From Cyanomargarita calcarea GSE-NOS-MK-12-04C (GTDB taxonomy: Bacteria; Cyanobacteriota; Cyanobacteriia; Cyanobacteriales; Nostocaceae): a DNA stretch of 64,000 nt. The notes under the pieces were generated by a model that was given only the letters and a program-made list of their open reading frames with translations, did no database searches and was not told where the DNA came from. The translations under genes were made by a program, and so were the position numbers. Shown here in pieces: positions 52,411-60,952 of the stretch. Position 1 is the stretch's first letter; every line of letters begins with the position of its first letter. The stretch lies in NCBI GenBank assembly GCA_019359595.1, contig JAHHGZ010000033.1, forward strand, positions 35,389 to 99,388, given 5' to 3'.

Positions 52411-53193
52411 TTAACTCGAAGCGCTAGTATAAAATCGCAGAGCAAAGCGCCAAAACCAGGTAGAAACCGCAAACAGCCCCAAAGCTAATACAGCTGCACC
52501 AAGTACCCAGCCTAATTGACTATTTCCCAGCATCGCTTCCGCCGGCACTGTGGTTAAAAATGCAACTGGGACTACAAAAGTAAAGAAAAACCGGAAAGCT
52601 GTGGGATAAGCTGCCATCGGATATCGTCCGGCTTCTAATAAACCCCGCAGGACTTCAGTAACGTTGTATATTTTCACAAACCAGATGCTACAGGCACCTA
52701 GCATAAACCATAAGCTGTAAAGAATAACTAAGCCAAAAAATAAGGGCACTGCACTGAGTATATAACCGCCGATTCCCAAGCTGAGTTTTGTCCCAGCGTA
52801 AACAATCATCACGCAGCCAAAAACTATATCTGGCATTCCCCAAGGTGAGAGAGTATGGATGGAAAGCCAAAATTGACTGCGGATAGGTTTGAGTAATACG
52901 AAATCTAGAGTCCCTTCTTGGACGTGACGGACAATCCGATTCAGGTTGGGTGCGAGAAATGTAGCAGAGAAGCCTTGGAGTAGGGTAAATATTCCCAACA
53001 CAATCAAAGCTGATTCCCACGACCAACCAGGAAAGGTGTAGTTGTTGCCATAAAACAAGAATAATCCAAAAAGGCTGCCTGCAAGATTGCCCACGCTGCT
53101 AAGGGTAGCAATGAGGAAGTTAACACGATACTCTAATTCTGAGGCGATCGCTGCACTCCAAGACAGTTTTAATACGTTTATATATCTTTGCAT
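52411..53193 (-). CDS. ABC-2 family transporter permease
   Basis: 260 residues with six membrane helices. Resembles the DUF990-type permeases: KLSWSAAIASELEYRVNFLI at the N-terminus, LVKPIRSQFW-like LLKPIRSQFW after NRIVRHVQEGTLDFV, and a C-terminal paired helix. Such proteins normally work with a second permease and an ATPase; neither lies next to it here. Substrate unknown. The start at 53193 lies against a DedA remnant on the other strand. Confidence 0.8.
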   Translation of the reverse strand: MQRYINVLKLSWSAAIASELEYRVNFLIATLSSVGNLAGSLFGLFLFYGNNYTFPGWSWESALIVLGIFTLLQGFSATFLAPNLNRIVRHVQEGTLDFVLLKPIRSQFWLSIHTLSPWGMPDIVFGCVMIVYAGTKLSLGIGGYILSAVPLFFGLVILYSLWFMLGACSIWFVKIYNVTEVLRGLLEAGRYPMAAYPTAFRFFFTFVVPVAFLTTVPAEAMLGNSQLGWVLGAAVLALGLFAVSTWFWRFALRFYTSASS

Positions 53194-53212
53194 GGCGAAG
53201 GGAGGAGGGGCG

Positions 53213-53443
53213 ATTGTAGCTGTGATTGGTGCGATGAATTATCGGACATTTATGTTTTACAACCTAATCGGTGGCTTGGTTTGGACTGTCGGTGTCACCT
53301 TACTCAGATTTTTCTTACGCAAATCCCTACCACCCGAACAGGTTGATAAGTATTTGTTAACGATTATTCTAGGAATTATATTTGTATCTTTGATTCCATC
53401 CATTATCCATCTGGTTCAAAAAAGTTGTTCGAGTAAGCGTTAG
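53213..53443 (+). pseudogene. C-terminal remnant of a DedA-family membrane protein
   Basis: The plus strand encodes about 76 residues matching the end of DedA/VTT proteins: VAVIGAMNYRTFMFYNLIGG, then LVWTVGVTLLRFFLRKSLP and DKYLLTIILGIIFVSLIPSI. The first two-thirds are missing; upstream in frame is antisense to the ABC-2 permease. Conserved positions in the remaining part have changed (Gly to Arg in the GFFLG-like segment). A remnant, not a functional gene. Confidence 0.8.
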
Positions 53444-53563
53444 TGGGGAGTGCGTCTAGGGGAAAGACCATTGACCCTTGAGTAAGTATCAATAGACTAT
53501 TCAGAAACTACGCAAAAGCTGATAGCGTCTAACAAAGGAAAATGTCGTTGTGGATGTTATAGC

Positions 53564-55288
53564 TTGAAAACGCGCTCTAATTACTGGCAACTATTACCAT
53601 ATATCCGTCCCCAGTGGCAAAATATTCTCAAGGGGTTGATTGGCATTCTCGGATATGTAGTGGCAACATTGGGACTGATGAATCTTACGGGGAAATTGTC
53701 AACTCCCTTTGGTAATGGTGATGTTATCGCGATCGCCCAATTAGCTGGTATCCTCGCTCTTGTGTTTCTTGCGAGGGGCTTTTTTCAGTCGGTGCAAGAT
53801 ATCTACATGGCGAAAGCGGCTTTGCGAGTATCTTTTAATCTCCGCAACCAAGTCTACAGACACTTGCAAAGACTAGATCTTAGCTATTTTGAAACGGCGA
53901 AAGCTGGTGATTTATCTTACCGACTTACGGAAGATATTGACCGTGTAGGGGAAGTGGTACATAAATTCTTTCAGGATTTTACTCCTTGCGTTTTGCAGTT
54001 GCTGGTAATTCCGATATATATGATTTACCTAAGTTGGCAGCTAACGCTAACAACGGTGATAGTTGCACCGCTAATGATTATATTAATTGGTTGGTTTGGA
54101 GAAAGGTTGCAGAAATTTTCCCGTCGCAGTCAAAATTATGTATCAGATTTGTCTGCAATTCTGACAGAAGTTTTTAGCGGTATCCGAATTGTTCAAGCTT
54201 TTGCTGCGGAACAATACGAAGTTTCACGGTTTAGCCGGGAAGCTGAACACACCATGAAAGCTAAGTATTCTACAGAAAAATTGAAAGCGATTCAAATTCC
54301 GATTGTGGGATTTTTGCAAGCTCTGAGTTTTTTATTATTGCTATTTTTTGCAGCTTGGCAAATTTCCCGACGCAATTTAACTGTAGGGGATTTTTTCAGA
54401 TATCTTGCTGGTGCAGCTTTATTGATTGACCCTGTAGGTCATGTTACTAATAACTATAATGAGTTCAAGCAGGGTGAAGCATCTGTTGACCGGGTTTTTG
54501 AGTTGTTGGCAATTAAACCTTTGGTGATAGAAAAAGTCGGTGCGATCGCTCTTCCCCCAGTCCAAGGGAAGGTGGAATATCGTCATGTCAGCTTTGCTTA
54601 CAACAAGGGTGAAACTGTAATTAACAATATTAGTTTATTGGCAATGCCTGGAGAAGCGATCGCTCTTGTGGGTTCTTCCGGTGCTGGTAAAACGACTTTT
54701 GTAAATCTTCTACCCCGTTTTTATGACCCCCAATCTGGTGAAATATTAATAGATGGGGTGGATATTCGAGATGTGACGTTGAATAGTCTGCGGCGACAAA
54801 TTGGCATTGTACCCCAAGAAACGACGATGTTTTCTGGTACAATTGCCCAAAATATCGCTTTTGGACAAGCTGAGTTTGATATCCAAGATGTGGAGAAAGC
54901 AGCCAAGATTGCTAATGCCCATCAATTTATTTCTCAGTTGCCAGAAAGTTATTATACTGTGGTAGGTGAACGCGGCGTAAATTTATCTGGTGGACAACGA
55001 CAAAGAATAGCGATCGCTCGTGCTGTTCTCCTCAACCCGCGTATTTTGATACTTGATGAAGCCACCTCGGCACTAGATTCTGAGTCGGAAGCTTTGGTAC
55101 AGGAAGCTTTGGAAAGATTAATGGACGGACGTACGGTGTTTATTATTGCTCATAGATTAAGTACAGTCAGGAGATGCGATCGCATTTTAGTTCTGGAAAA
55201 GGGACAAATTGTGGAATCGGGAACTCATGAAGAATTGTTAATGCTGAAGCATCGCTATGCTCGATTTTACGCACAACAATTTAGCTGA
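53564..55288 (+). CDS. MsbA-like ABC exporter (ATPase and permease fused)
   Basis: 574 residues from a TTG start (no in-frame ATG or GTG upstream of the first conserved residues). A six-helix exporter domain (LLPYIRPQWQNILKGLIGIL...) leads to an ATPase with VGSSGAGKT, LSGGQRQR and ILILDEATSALD, then the His switch IIAHRLSTV. It lacks the C-terminal extension found in the exporter at 5239. Homodimeric exporter of lipids, glycans or peptides; substrate unknown. AT-rich 120-bp promoter gap upstream. Confidence 0.9.
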   Translation: MKTRSNYWQLLPYIRPQWQNILKGLIGILGYVVATLGLMNLTGKLSTPFGNGDVIAIAQLAGILALVFLARGFFQSVQDIYMAKAALRVSFNLRNQVYRHLQRLDLSYFETAKAGDLSYRLTEDIDRVGEVVHKFFQDFTPCVLQLLVIPIYMIYLSWQLTLTTVIVAPLMIILIGWFGERLQKFSRRSQNYVSDLSAILTEVFSGIRIVQAFAAEQYEVSRFSREAEHTMKAKYSTEKLKAIQIPIVGFLQALSFLLLLFFAAWQISRRNLTVGDFFRYLAGAALLIDPVGHVTNNYNEFKQGEASVDRVFELLAIKPLVIEKVGAIALPPVQGKVEYRHVSFAYNKGETVINNISLLAMPGEAIALVGSSGAGKTTFVNLLPRFYDPQSGEILIDGVDIRDVTLNSLRRQIGIVPQETTMFSGTIAQNIAFGQAEFDIQDVEKAAKIANAHQFISQLPESYYTVVGERGVNLSGGQRQRIAIARAVLLNPRILILDEATSALDSESEALVQEALERLMDGRTVFIIAHRLSTVRRCDRILVLEKGQIVESGTHEELLMLKHRYARFYAQQFS

Positions 55289-55361
55289 ACAAAAAGACTG
55301 CTTCTCACTGTACTTGGTAAGCACTCACCACATTTAATTCACATATTTAAAACTTCTACAA

Positions 55362-55413
55362 CAATGAGTGGGGGAGCCAGTGCGTTGCTTATTTTCCCCC
55401 CGTTGTAGCACCT
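55362..55413. repeat. dispersed repeat GAGTGGGGG...GTTGTAGCACCT, copy 2
   Basis: Same ends as the element at 37353-37390 but with a longer middle (GAGCCAGTGCGTTGC and a C-run). In Nostocales such elements usually read GTGCGTTGCGGGGGTTCCCCCC; this copy is a degenerate version. Confidence 0.6.
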
Positions 55414-55625
55414 TAGGTTGGGCTTTTAGTCTGCCCAAGATATGCGGGAATTATCAGTGACAAAAGAACAAGTCCAGCAACATTACCAATCACCATTAAT
55501 CCACATGAGACCAAATACCAACCCCTTGGGATAATATCCAGCTTGTAAGAGTTGCCAAAATTCCTGACCGCTGAGGTCACTGCTAAAGGGTTTAGGTTAA
55601 CGAAATAAGCGATCGCTCTCCCCAA
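55413..55625 (-). pseudogene. membrane-type coding remnant without a proper start
   Basis: About 70-90 residues open on the minus strand, from a TTG at 55625 (or no start at all; the frame continues up to about 55670). Reads VNLNPLAVTSAVRNFGNSYK, then a hydrophobic segment LVSCGLMVIGNVAGLVLLSL. Composition is protein-like, and no start codon with a ribosome-binding site is found, so it is either a small membrane protein or the tail of a lost gene. Family not recognised. Confidence 0.3.
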
Positions 55626-55726
55626 GATTAAACTCTGGTTGACTCCTGCTAACTGGAAATGCTGAATAGATTGTATGATTCAGGGTGTGAATAAATAATT
55701 TAAACTTGATTTTGAAAACACATTAA

Positions 55727-55858
55727 ATGTTTGAGCGGAGGTTTGTTTTGTTCGCAAAGCATCTGGTGAAGAGAATCAAGGGGCATCCGAAGGGCAAAGG
55801 ACATAAAGAACCGTTGGAGTTTGAGAGGTCTAACAGCCTAAGTCCTGATATTGTTTAA
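55727..55858 (+). CDS. putative 43-residue basic protein
   Basis: ATG frame: FERRFVLFAKHLVKRIKGHP, then KGKGHKEPLEFERSNSLSP. Strongly basic middle, no family known. No clear ribosome-binding site, so low confidence. Confidence 0.2.
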   Translation: MFERRFVLFAKHLVKRIKGHPKGKGHKEPLEFERSNSLSPDIV

Positions 55859-55862
55859 TTTA

Positions 55863-55921
55863 AAACTCTTAACTCTTAACTCCTAACTCCTAACTCTTAA
55901 CTCCTAACTCCTAACTCCCAC
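55863..55921. repeat. CTCCTAA/CTCTTAA heptamer array
   Basis: Eight imperfect heptamer units immediately downstream of the cytochrome cM stop, mixing CTCTTAA and CTCCTAA forms. Confidence 0.75.
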
Positions 55922-55924
55922 CCG

Positions 55925-56299
55925 CTAGAGACTCTCCAAATAACTTAACAAATCCGCCATTTCTTGAGTACTGGGCTGGAATTTGGGCATTGGGGGTGTC
56001 TCTCCACTAATGACTTGCCGAATAAGCCTGTAATGAGACTTGTGCTTGGATACTCCTTGCAAAGAAGGTCCAACCAGTCCATAAGCTTCCAAACCATGAC
56101 AACCAGCACAGTTTATTTGAAAGATAGCGTGTCCCTGGACAGGGTTTCCTGTGAGCGATAGGACATTTTTGACGTATGGATCGCTTGAGTGGGCCATTTC
56201 AACGCCAAAAATGCTCACAAAGAATGCTAGCGCAACCGCCAGAGCCATTAAAGCGATCCGCTGAATCAAATTTTCTGGTGTGACGATCCGGTTATCCAA
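55925..56299 (-). CDS. cytM: cytochrome cM-like membrane-anchored c-type cytochrome
   Basis: 124 residues from a TTG start. The N-terminal segment (RIALMALAVALAFFVSIFGV) is a membrane anchor. CAGCH (in FQINCAGCHGLEAYG) binds haem covalently, with PPMPKF supplying the Met ligand and the C-terminal MADLLSYLESL helix, as in the short cyanobacterial cytochrome cM. It lies beside petG, a neighbour order seen in other cyanobacteria. Likely an electron carrier outside the main c6/plastocyanin chain, perhaps in respiration or stress. Family placement is by size, anchor and context. Confidence 0.85.
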   Translation of the reverse strand: MDNRIVTPENLIQRIALMALAVALAFFVSIFGVEMAHSSDPYVKNVLSLTGNPVQGHAIFQINCAGCHGLEAYGLVGPSLQGVSKHKSHYRLIRQVISGETPPMPKFQPSTQEMADLLSYLESL

Positions 56300-56620
56300 A
56301 AGGGTTACAACTTAAGTCTAAATGTACAGAAAAATTTCATTTCATACACATAGCTTAAAAGTTATTGATTGTGTCTGCAAGCACAAATTTATATTTTATC
56401 CTCGCTGGGCGTTTAATACCCCGACCTGAATATAGGTCGCCCGTTTTGAGTTGGGGTCCTGTATCCTCATATATGAACCTCCTTCTTCCTTCTTCCTTCT
56501 TCCTTCATTCAAGATGTCAGGGGCAGAAATCAAAATATCCTAGGACGCGGGATTTGACCCAATTTGATAGAATCAAGAACAGCAAACAATTGTTAAATAA
56601 TCAGTAAAAGGAGCTTTCCA
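56300..56620. other. intergenic region between cytM and petG
   Basis: 321 bp with divergent promoters. It contains a run of CCTTCTT heptamers (56483-56513) and an 80-residue plus-strand frame that is low complexity and judged non-coding. No hairpin noted. Confidence 0.5.
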
Positions 56621-56734
56621 GTGGTTGAACCCCTACTCTCAGGCATTGTCATTGGTCTTGTTTTCGTTACTTTAGCTGGGTTATTCTATGCTGCTTATAA
56701 GCAATATAAGCGCGGGAATCAACTTGGTTTGTAA
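56621..56734 (+). CDS. petG: cytochrome b6f complex subunit 5 (PetG)
   Basis: A 37-residue, single-helix membrane protein: [36 protein letters not shown]. Every position matches the familiar PetG family. GTG start with AAAAGGAG eight bases upstream. PetG stabilises the cytochrome b6f complex in the thylakoid membrane. Very short and easy to miss. Followed by rsmD on the other strand. Confidence 0.97.
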   Translation: MVEPLLSGIVIGLVFVTLAGLFYAAYKQYKRGNQLGL

Positions 56735-56800
56735 TTGAAGAGTTAGGAGTTAGGTGTTAGGTGTTAAGAATTGTTAACTTTTAATTCATAACTCTTCACA
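56735..56800. repeat. heptamer repeats after petG
   Basis: GAGTTAGGAGTTAGGTGTTAGG units followed by partly complementary AACTTTTAATTC units between the convergent petG and rsmD; the right end overlaps the rsmD stop. Confidence 0.5.
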
Positions 56801-57367
56801 CATAACTCTTAACTTTTGCTCTAACTCCACAATTTTATAAAATGTAATCCCTGTATTACCGTAAACTTTTTGGCGACAGATTTCCCAAGTAGGAATTAAT
56901 GGAGGTATCCAACCATGAGGATTGTGTTCCACTGCTATTTCACCGTCAGCAGCTAAAAGTTGATATTTGGCGATCGCTTCTAATACAGGTTGATACAATT
57001 CACTGGCATAAGGTGGGTCGAAGTAAATTCTGTCAAATTGCTCCCTGTCTAGTGTTTTTAAGCGTTGGACGACCGAACCCTGTAGCACTTTCCATTCCTG
57101 TTCTTGACTCGCGAAGCGCTGCCAGTTTTCCTTGATAATGGCGATTGCGGGGCTAGATTGTTCTATTCCTACTACTAAGCTGGCTCCTCTGCACAAAGCC
57201 TCTGCACCCATTGAACCGCTACCGGCACAAAGATCCAGCCAGCGACAACCGATAATTTTGCCCTGCCAAATATTAAACAATGCCTCTCTGACCCGCGCAC
57301 TCGTGGGTCTGGTATCTTGCCCTGGTAAAGTTTTTAGCAGACGATTGCCGTAAATTCTCAGACTCAT
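56786..57367 (-). CDS. rsmD: 16S rRNA (guanine(966)-N2)-methyltransferase RsmD
   Basis: About 193 residues from the ATG at 57367 (open frame begins one TTG codon earlier). Modifies G966 of 16S rRNA using SAM. Motifs: RPTSARVREALFNIW, WLDLCAGSGSMGAEAL (SAM-binding DLcaGsG) and the catalytic FDPPYASE. Cytoplasmic. Its neighbours petG and hisH are the usual company in cyanobacteria. Downstream hisH is 42 bp upstream in the same direction. Confidence 0.95.
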   Translation of the reverse strand: MSLRIYGNRLLKTLPGQDTRPTSARVREALFNIWQGKIIGCRWLDLCAGSGSMGAEALCRGASLVVGIEQSSPAIAIIKENWQRFASQEQEWKVLQGSVVQRLKTLDREQFDRIYFDPPYASELYQPVLEAIAKYQLLAADGEIAVEHNPHGWIPPLIPTWEICRQKVYGNTGITFYKIVELEQKLRVMCEEL

Positions 57368-57409
57368 CAATTATTGGTCATTGGTTGTTAGTTGTAACTA
57401 CAAACTATT

Positions 57410-58045
57410 CTAAACTGCAACTTGTTCGCGAAGTTGAGCAACAAAATTGGATAGGATTTGCAGTCCTATATTAGAGGATTTTTCGGGATGGAACTGGACT
57501 GCCAGGAGGTTATCAATAGCGATAGCTGCGGTGACGGTTTGATTGCCGTGGGTTACAGATGCAGCACGGACTTGTGAGTCAATTGGATCGACATAGTAGG
57601 AATGAACAAAATAAACCCAAGGATTGGATGGTAAATGTTCCCAAAGATTAGATTTTGGTTGAGTAAACTCTAATTGATTCCAACCCATGTGGGGAATTGT
57701 GATGCCGGGTTCAGGACGAAAACGTCGGACTTTTCCTTTAATAATTCCCAGCCCTGGTTGTCTGCCTTCTTCAGAAGCATCAAAGAGCATTTGCAGTCCC
57801 AAACAAATGCCTAAAAAGGGTTTACCTGATTCGATCGCTTCTTTTATTGGTTCTTCAAAACCGCGCGATCGTAAATGTTGGACTGCTGGATCGAAAGCAC
57901 CTACTCCTGGCAAAACTATTGCATCTGCTGCTACCAAATCCTTGGGAGAATTTGTAATTTTTGGAAAAGCTCCAGCTTTTTCCAAACCTTTGCAGACAGA
58001 GTGCAAATTTCCCATGCCATAATCTACAACTGCAATCACCGCCAT
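57410..58045 (-). CDS. hisH: imidazole glycerol phosphate synthase subunit HisH
   Basis: 211 residues. Glutaminase subunit that passes ammonia to HisF in histidine synthesis. The class-I glutamine amidotransferase triad is seen as Cys in GICLGLQMLF, His in VQFHPEKSS and the following Glu; GMGNLHSVCKGLE and LPGVGAFDPAV are family-specific. hisF is not in the window. Possibly co-transcribed with rsmD. Confidence 0.96.
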   Translation of the reverse strand: MAVIAVVDYGMGNLHSVCKGLEKAGAFPKITNSPKDLVAADAIVLPGVGAFDPAVQHLRSRGFEEPIKEAIESGKPFLGICLGLQMLFDASEEGRQPGLGIIKGKVRRFRPEPGITIPHMGWNQLEFTQPKSNLWEHLPSNPWVYFVHSYYVDPIDSQVRAASVTHGNQTVTAAIAIDNLLAVQFHPEKSSNIGLQILSNFVAQLREQVAV

Positions 58046-58104
58046 TTACCTGCTCCCTGTAAATTTATTGTGGAGGGTTCATTCTATTCTAAATAAAAAT
58101 CGTT

Positions 58105-58617
58105 ATGAAGAAAAGAATACTATTAACATCTTTTGACACTTGGTTACCTCATCATAAGTCAAATTCCTCAGATGATTTATTAATAGAAGTCGGCAAGCTT
58201 GAGTCGAGGCCTCATGATTTCACTTTTTTGCGACTGTTGCCTGTGGATGTAAAGCTTGCCAGTTCTAGGGTGATTGAGAAAATCCAGGAGTCCCAGCCTG
58301 ATGCCGTCCTCTGTTGTGGCATGGCAGAAAGTCGGAGGCAATTAAGCTTGGAAAAAAATGCAAATTGGGAAGAAAGTGTTTTGCAGACAACTATTGATTT
58401 AGAAAAATTGGTGGCTGGGGTAGGCTCGATTCAGATTAGCCACGACTGTGGAAAATTTGTCTGCGAAGGTCTTTATTATTCGGTCTTGGATTACCTGCAT
58501 CAATTCCAACTCACAGGCAAATGCATCTTTGTTCACGTTCCTATTTTGACCGAAGAAAATTCACCGGGACTTCTTGCCGATTTTCTATTAGTTATTCACA
58601 GGCTGGCACTTTCATAA
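58105..58617 (+). CDS. peptidase C15 (pyroglutamyl-peptidase I)-like protein
   Basis: 170 residues, somewhat shorter than bacterial Pcp (about 215). Residues in the places of the C15 triad are visible: Glu in CCGMAESR, Cys in GKFVCEGLYYSVLDYL and His in CIFVHVPIL. The N-terminus LLTSFDTWLPHHKSNSS replaces the usual TGFxPFGG substrate loop, so specificity may be altered. Cytoplasmic. The next gene begins 38 bp after its stop. Confidence 0.75.
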   Translation: MKKRILLTSFDTWLPHHKSNSSDDLLIEVGKLESRPHDFTFLRLLPVDVKLASSRVIEKIQESQPDAVLCCGMAESRRQLSLEKNANWEESVLQTTIDLEKLVAGVGSIQISHDCGKFVCEGLYYSVLDYLHQFQLTGKCIFVHVPILTEENSPGLLADFLLVIHRLALS

Positions 58618-58655
58618 AGTCACGAGCGTCTAAGGGGAGAAAAATATCTAAGTAT

Positions 58656-60038
58656 ATGTTGCCATTCTTACTGATTCCGACCATCGCGCAAATAACTCTA
58701 CCGTTGCCACTACCACCGCAAGAAGTTGTTCAACAACAACAAGTACTTGCTTTGCCCGGTAGTTTGGATCGGGTACCTGTTTTTAATAGCAATAGTCCAG
58801 AATTGGTATTGAAAGAAGGGATTTTGCTCTCGACTTTTCCTTCACAAGGGAAAAATTTTTCTCCTGCACATCTAAATTTTCCCTTTCGAGGTCGATTTGA
58901 TGTATTTGCCCACCACGTTGCCAGGGCTGATAATCCTCTCGATTTGCGCTCTCTTTATCTAGGGATTATGCTCCATAACCCCACCAAGAAACCTGTGACG
59001 GTAAATATAATGCAGGCAGCCAGTTATTTGAGTCAGCCGGATGCACCATTTATTCCATTGCCATCAAAAAGTGAAAATATTCAGGGTACGGTGTTTGCAG
59101 GTCCAGGCGATCGCGTGATGAATGATATTTTAAGGGGAGTTAGGCAAGAATCCTTCCCTCCGCAAATTGTCATTCCTGCGGGTGAAAGTCAAATGTTGTT
59201 TTCCGAGCCCATTCCTGTAATCGGACTGACACCACCTCTAAATGGTCGCTCTACATATATGCGCTTGTGGAGTAATGGCACAGTTTATGCAGCTAGTTTG
59301 GCAATGTTTGCCCAAATTAATGCTGATGGGAGCGAGCGTGCCCCGACTTTAGAAGAATGGCAAAATATATTAGATAATGGCGATTTGTCCACACCACGAG
59401 ATAAAGCCCCCACTCCGTTGGAAGAAACAGGCAAACCGAGAATTTATGGTCGTGTTGCAGGAGTTGGACTCGGTTCTCAATGGCGAGCTTTTATAACTGA
59501 TGGGCGGAAAGCTGAGTATCTAACTATACCGAATTCTGGAGAAGCTTTTTCCTACGCTATTAGTACCCTGAACAATGGAACTTTAGGGACTGGTCAAATT
59601 CAAAGTGCTAGGATGTTAGCTCGCTATCCTGACACTGCATATCTGGCTCACGGCAATTATGGAGTTCAATATAACTTTAGATTACCACTGTATAACAAAA
59701 CTCAAACGCCGCAAAAGGTTGCTGTATCAATACAAACACCGTTAAAAGAAGAGCAGCTTCAGAAAGCAGGACTGCGCTTTTTCAGCACACCAGCACCGCA
59801 AGTATTCTTCCGTGGTTCAGTGCGATTGCGTTACAACGACGACGAAGGTAACCCCCAAACCCAGTTTTTGCATATAGTGCAGAGGAGAGGACAACCAGGG
59901 GAACCCTTGGTGATGTTAAATATGAAAGCAGGTGATAAGAGATTGGTAGAAATAGATTTGCTCTACCCCCCAGATGCTACACCACCGCAAGTATTGACAG
60001 TTTCAACAATTGCTCAAAGTCAGCAGAGCGCTTTTTGA
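58656..60038 (+). CDS. DUF3370 family exported protein
   Basis: 460 residues from the ATG at 58656 with AAGGGGAGA upstream (the open frame reaches back into the C15 gene). A hydrophobic start (LPFLLIPTIAQITLPLPLP) is a signal peptide or anchor. VFAHHVARADNPLDLRSLYLG, NPTKKPVTVNI, SMRLW-like YMRLWSNGTVYAASLAMFAQ (in part) and SGEAFSYAISTLNNG (parts) fit DUF3370, a cyanobacterial family of unknown function. Lies 38 bp downstream of the peptidase-like gene and probably co-transcribed. Confidence 0.85.
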   Translation: MLPFLLIPTIAQITLPLPLPPQEVVQQQQVLALPGSLDRVPVFNSNSPELVLKEGILLSTFPSQGKNFSPAHLNFPFRGRFDVFAHHVARADNPLDLRSLYLGIMLHNPTKKPVTVNIMQAASYLSQPDAPFIPLPSKSENIQGTVFAGPGDRVMNDILRGVRQESFPPQIVIPAGESQMLFSEPIPVIGLTPPLNGRSTYMRLWSNGTVYAASLAMFAQINADGSERAPTLEEWQNILDNGDLSTPRDKAPTPLEETGKPRIYGRVAGVGLGSQWRAFITDGRKAEYLTIPNSGEAFSYAISTLNNGTLGTGQIQSARMLARYPDTAYLAHGNYGVQYNFRLPLYNKTQTPQKVAVSIQTPLKEEQLQKAGLRFFSTPAPQVFFRGSVRLRYNDDEGNPQTQFLHIVQRRGQPGEPLVMLNMKAGDKRLVEIDLLYPPDATPPQVLTVSTIAQSQQSAF

Positions 60039-60136
60039 CAACAATATTAATATTGAATGCGGATGTCACTGATGCCTTATTTGGTCGTCCCAAAAATAAC
60101 ACATCCGTTACATCCGTTAATCCAACCGTTGTCACC

Positions 60137-60745
60137 TTAACCAACTCGACTAATACCAACGTGCTGGGCAAAGGCATACCAATCTTGAGTAAAGCCTTTA
60201 AATTCAGCATCTTTGAGGGTAAATTTCACATGACCACCTTCAATCGGCAATCTCACAATATTATTAGCATCTGGCTTGCTGGTAAATAGTATAAGTTCAG
60301 TACCTGCAGGTATTGCCTGTTTGGACTGTTCGTTCAGAAACCTTCCGTCAATTGGTTTGCGCTTGATGATGGTATCTACGTTAAAAACCAGCTTTAGAAA
60401 ACCAAAAGTATCAACACTTTGCCGATCCACAATAATTTTTACAAATTTTTTGTCCTCTTGTTTGGTGAGGATTGCATCAACCGTTGGCACTGGAACTAGT
60501 TGTTTCTCACCGATTTCAACATATTCTGAAAAAGCATACCAGTTAAAGGAGCCTTTAAATTGAATGTCTTTGAAAGTCAGTTTGTAATGATTTTGGTTGT
60601 TTGCGGGTAACCCATAAGACTGAAGAACGAGTTCAGTACCAGCAGAAATTTTTTGGAGCTTATTGCTAGGCAGTTGACTGGATTGAATTGGTTCTTGTTT
60701 GATAGTAGTGTCTTGTAGAAATAGAACTCGGGTGAAAGTAGTCAT
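60137..60745 (-). CDS. two-repeat cyanobacterial protein of unknown function
   Basis: 202 residues built of two copies of a module of about 75-85 residues: RVLFLQDTTIKQEPIQSSQL... ISAGTELVLQSYG... LTFKDIQFKG-NWYAFSEYV and LVFNVDTIIKRKPIDG... IPAGTELILFTSK... FTLKDAEFKG-DWYAFAQHV. The pattern of short beta strands is SH3-like, and such modules are found beside cell-wall lytic domains in cyanobacteria, but no enzyme is present here. No signal peptide. The 77- and 84-residue frames around 60035-60289 are shadows or AT-rich flanks. Confidence 0.6.
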   Translation of the reverse strand: MTTFTRVLFLQDTTIKQEPIQSSQLPSNKLQKISAGTELVLQSYGLPANNQNHYKLTFKDIQFKGSFNWYAFSEYVEIGEKQLVPVPTVDAILTKQEDKKFVKIIVDRQSVDTFGFLKLVFNVDTIIKRKPIDGRFLNEQSKQAIPAGTELILFTSKPDANNIVRLPIEGGHVKFTLKDAEFKGFTQDWYAFAQHVGISRVG

Positions 60746-60828
60746 ATTGTTACATTAATAATTAAATTTTCCTGACAATGTATGCTTCAACTTATACTGT
60801 CCCAATTTCGGATTTACGTGTAAATTTA

Positions 60829-60890
60829 TGTAGAGACGTGATATAAGCCTTCTTGTTTGCTTGCAAGTGATTTAATATAACGTCTCTACA
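60829..60890. repeat. palindromic element ending in TGTAGAGACG/CGTCTCTACA
   Basis: An inverted repeat of TGTAGAGACGT with AACGTCTCTACA around 40 bp of AT-rich loop in the gap between the two-repeat protein and the 444-residue gene. A dispersed palindrome (compare the GAGACG hairpin at 47380). Confidence 0.6.
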
Positions 60891-60952
60891 CAGCCCACAA
60901 TTGTTTATGTCTTGGTTTTAACTAAGCTGTTGAAAAAATAGTTTTCATATTG

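Larger units (their letters stand above)
55289..55924. other. 636-bp gap with repeats and weak small ORFs
   Basis: Holds the second dispersed repeat (55362-55413), two weak frames listed separately, and a CTCCTAA array (55863-55921). Apart from these I see no gene. Confidence 0.45.

Noticed and set aside
56365..56607. 80-residue ORF upstream of petG
   Set aside because: Contains a heptamer repeat and low-complexity sequence, no ribosome-binding site.
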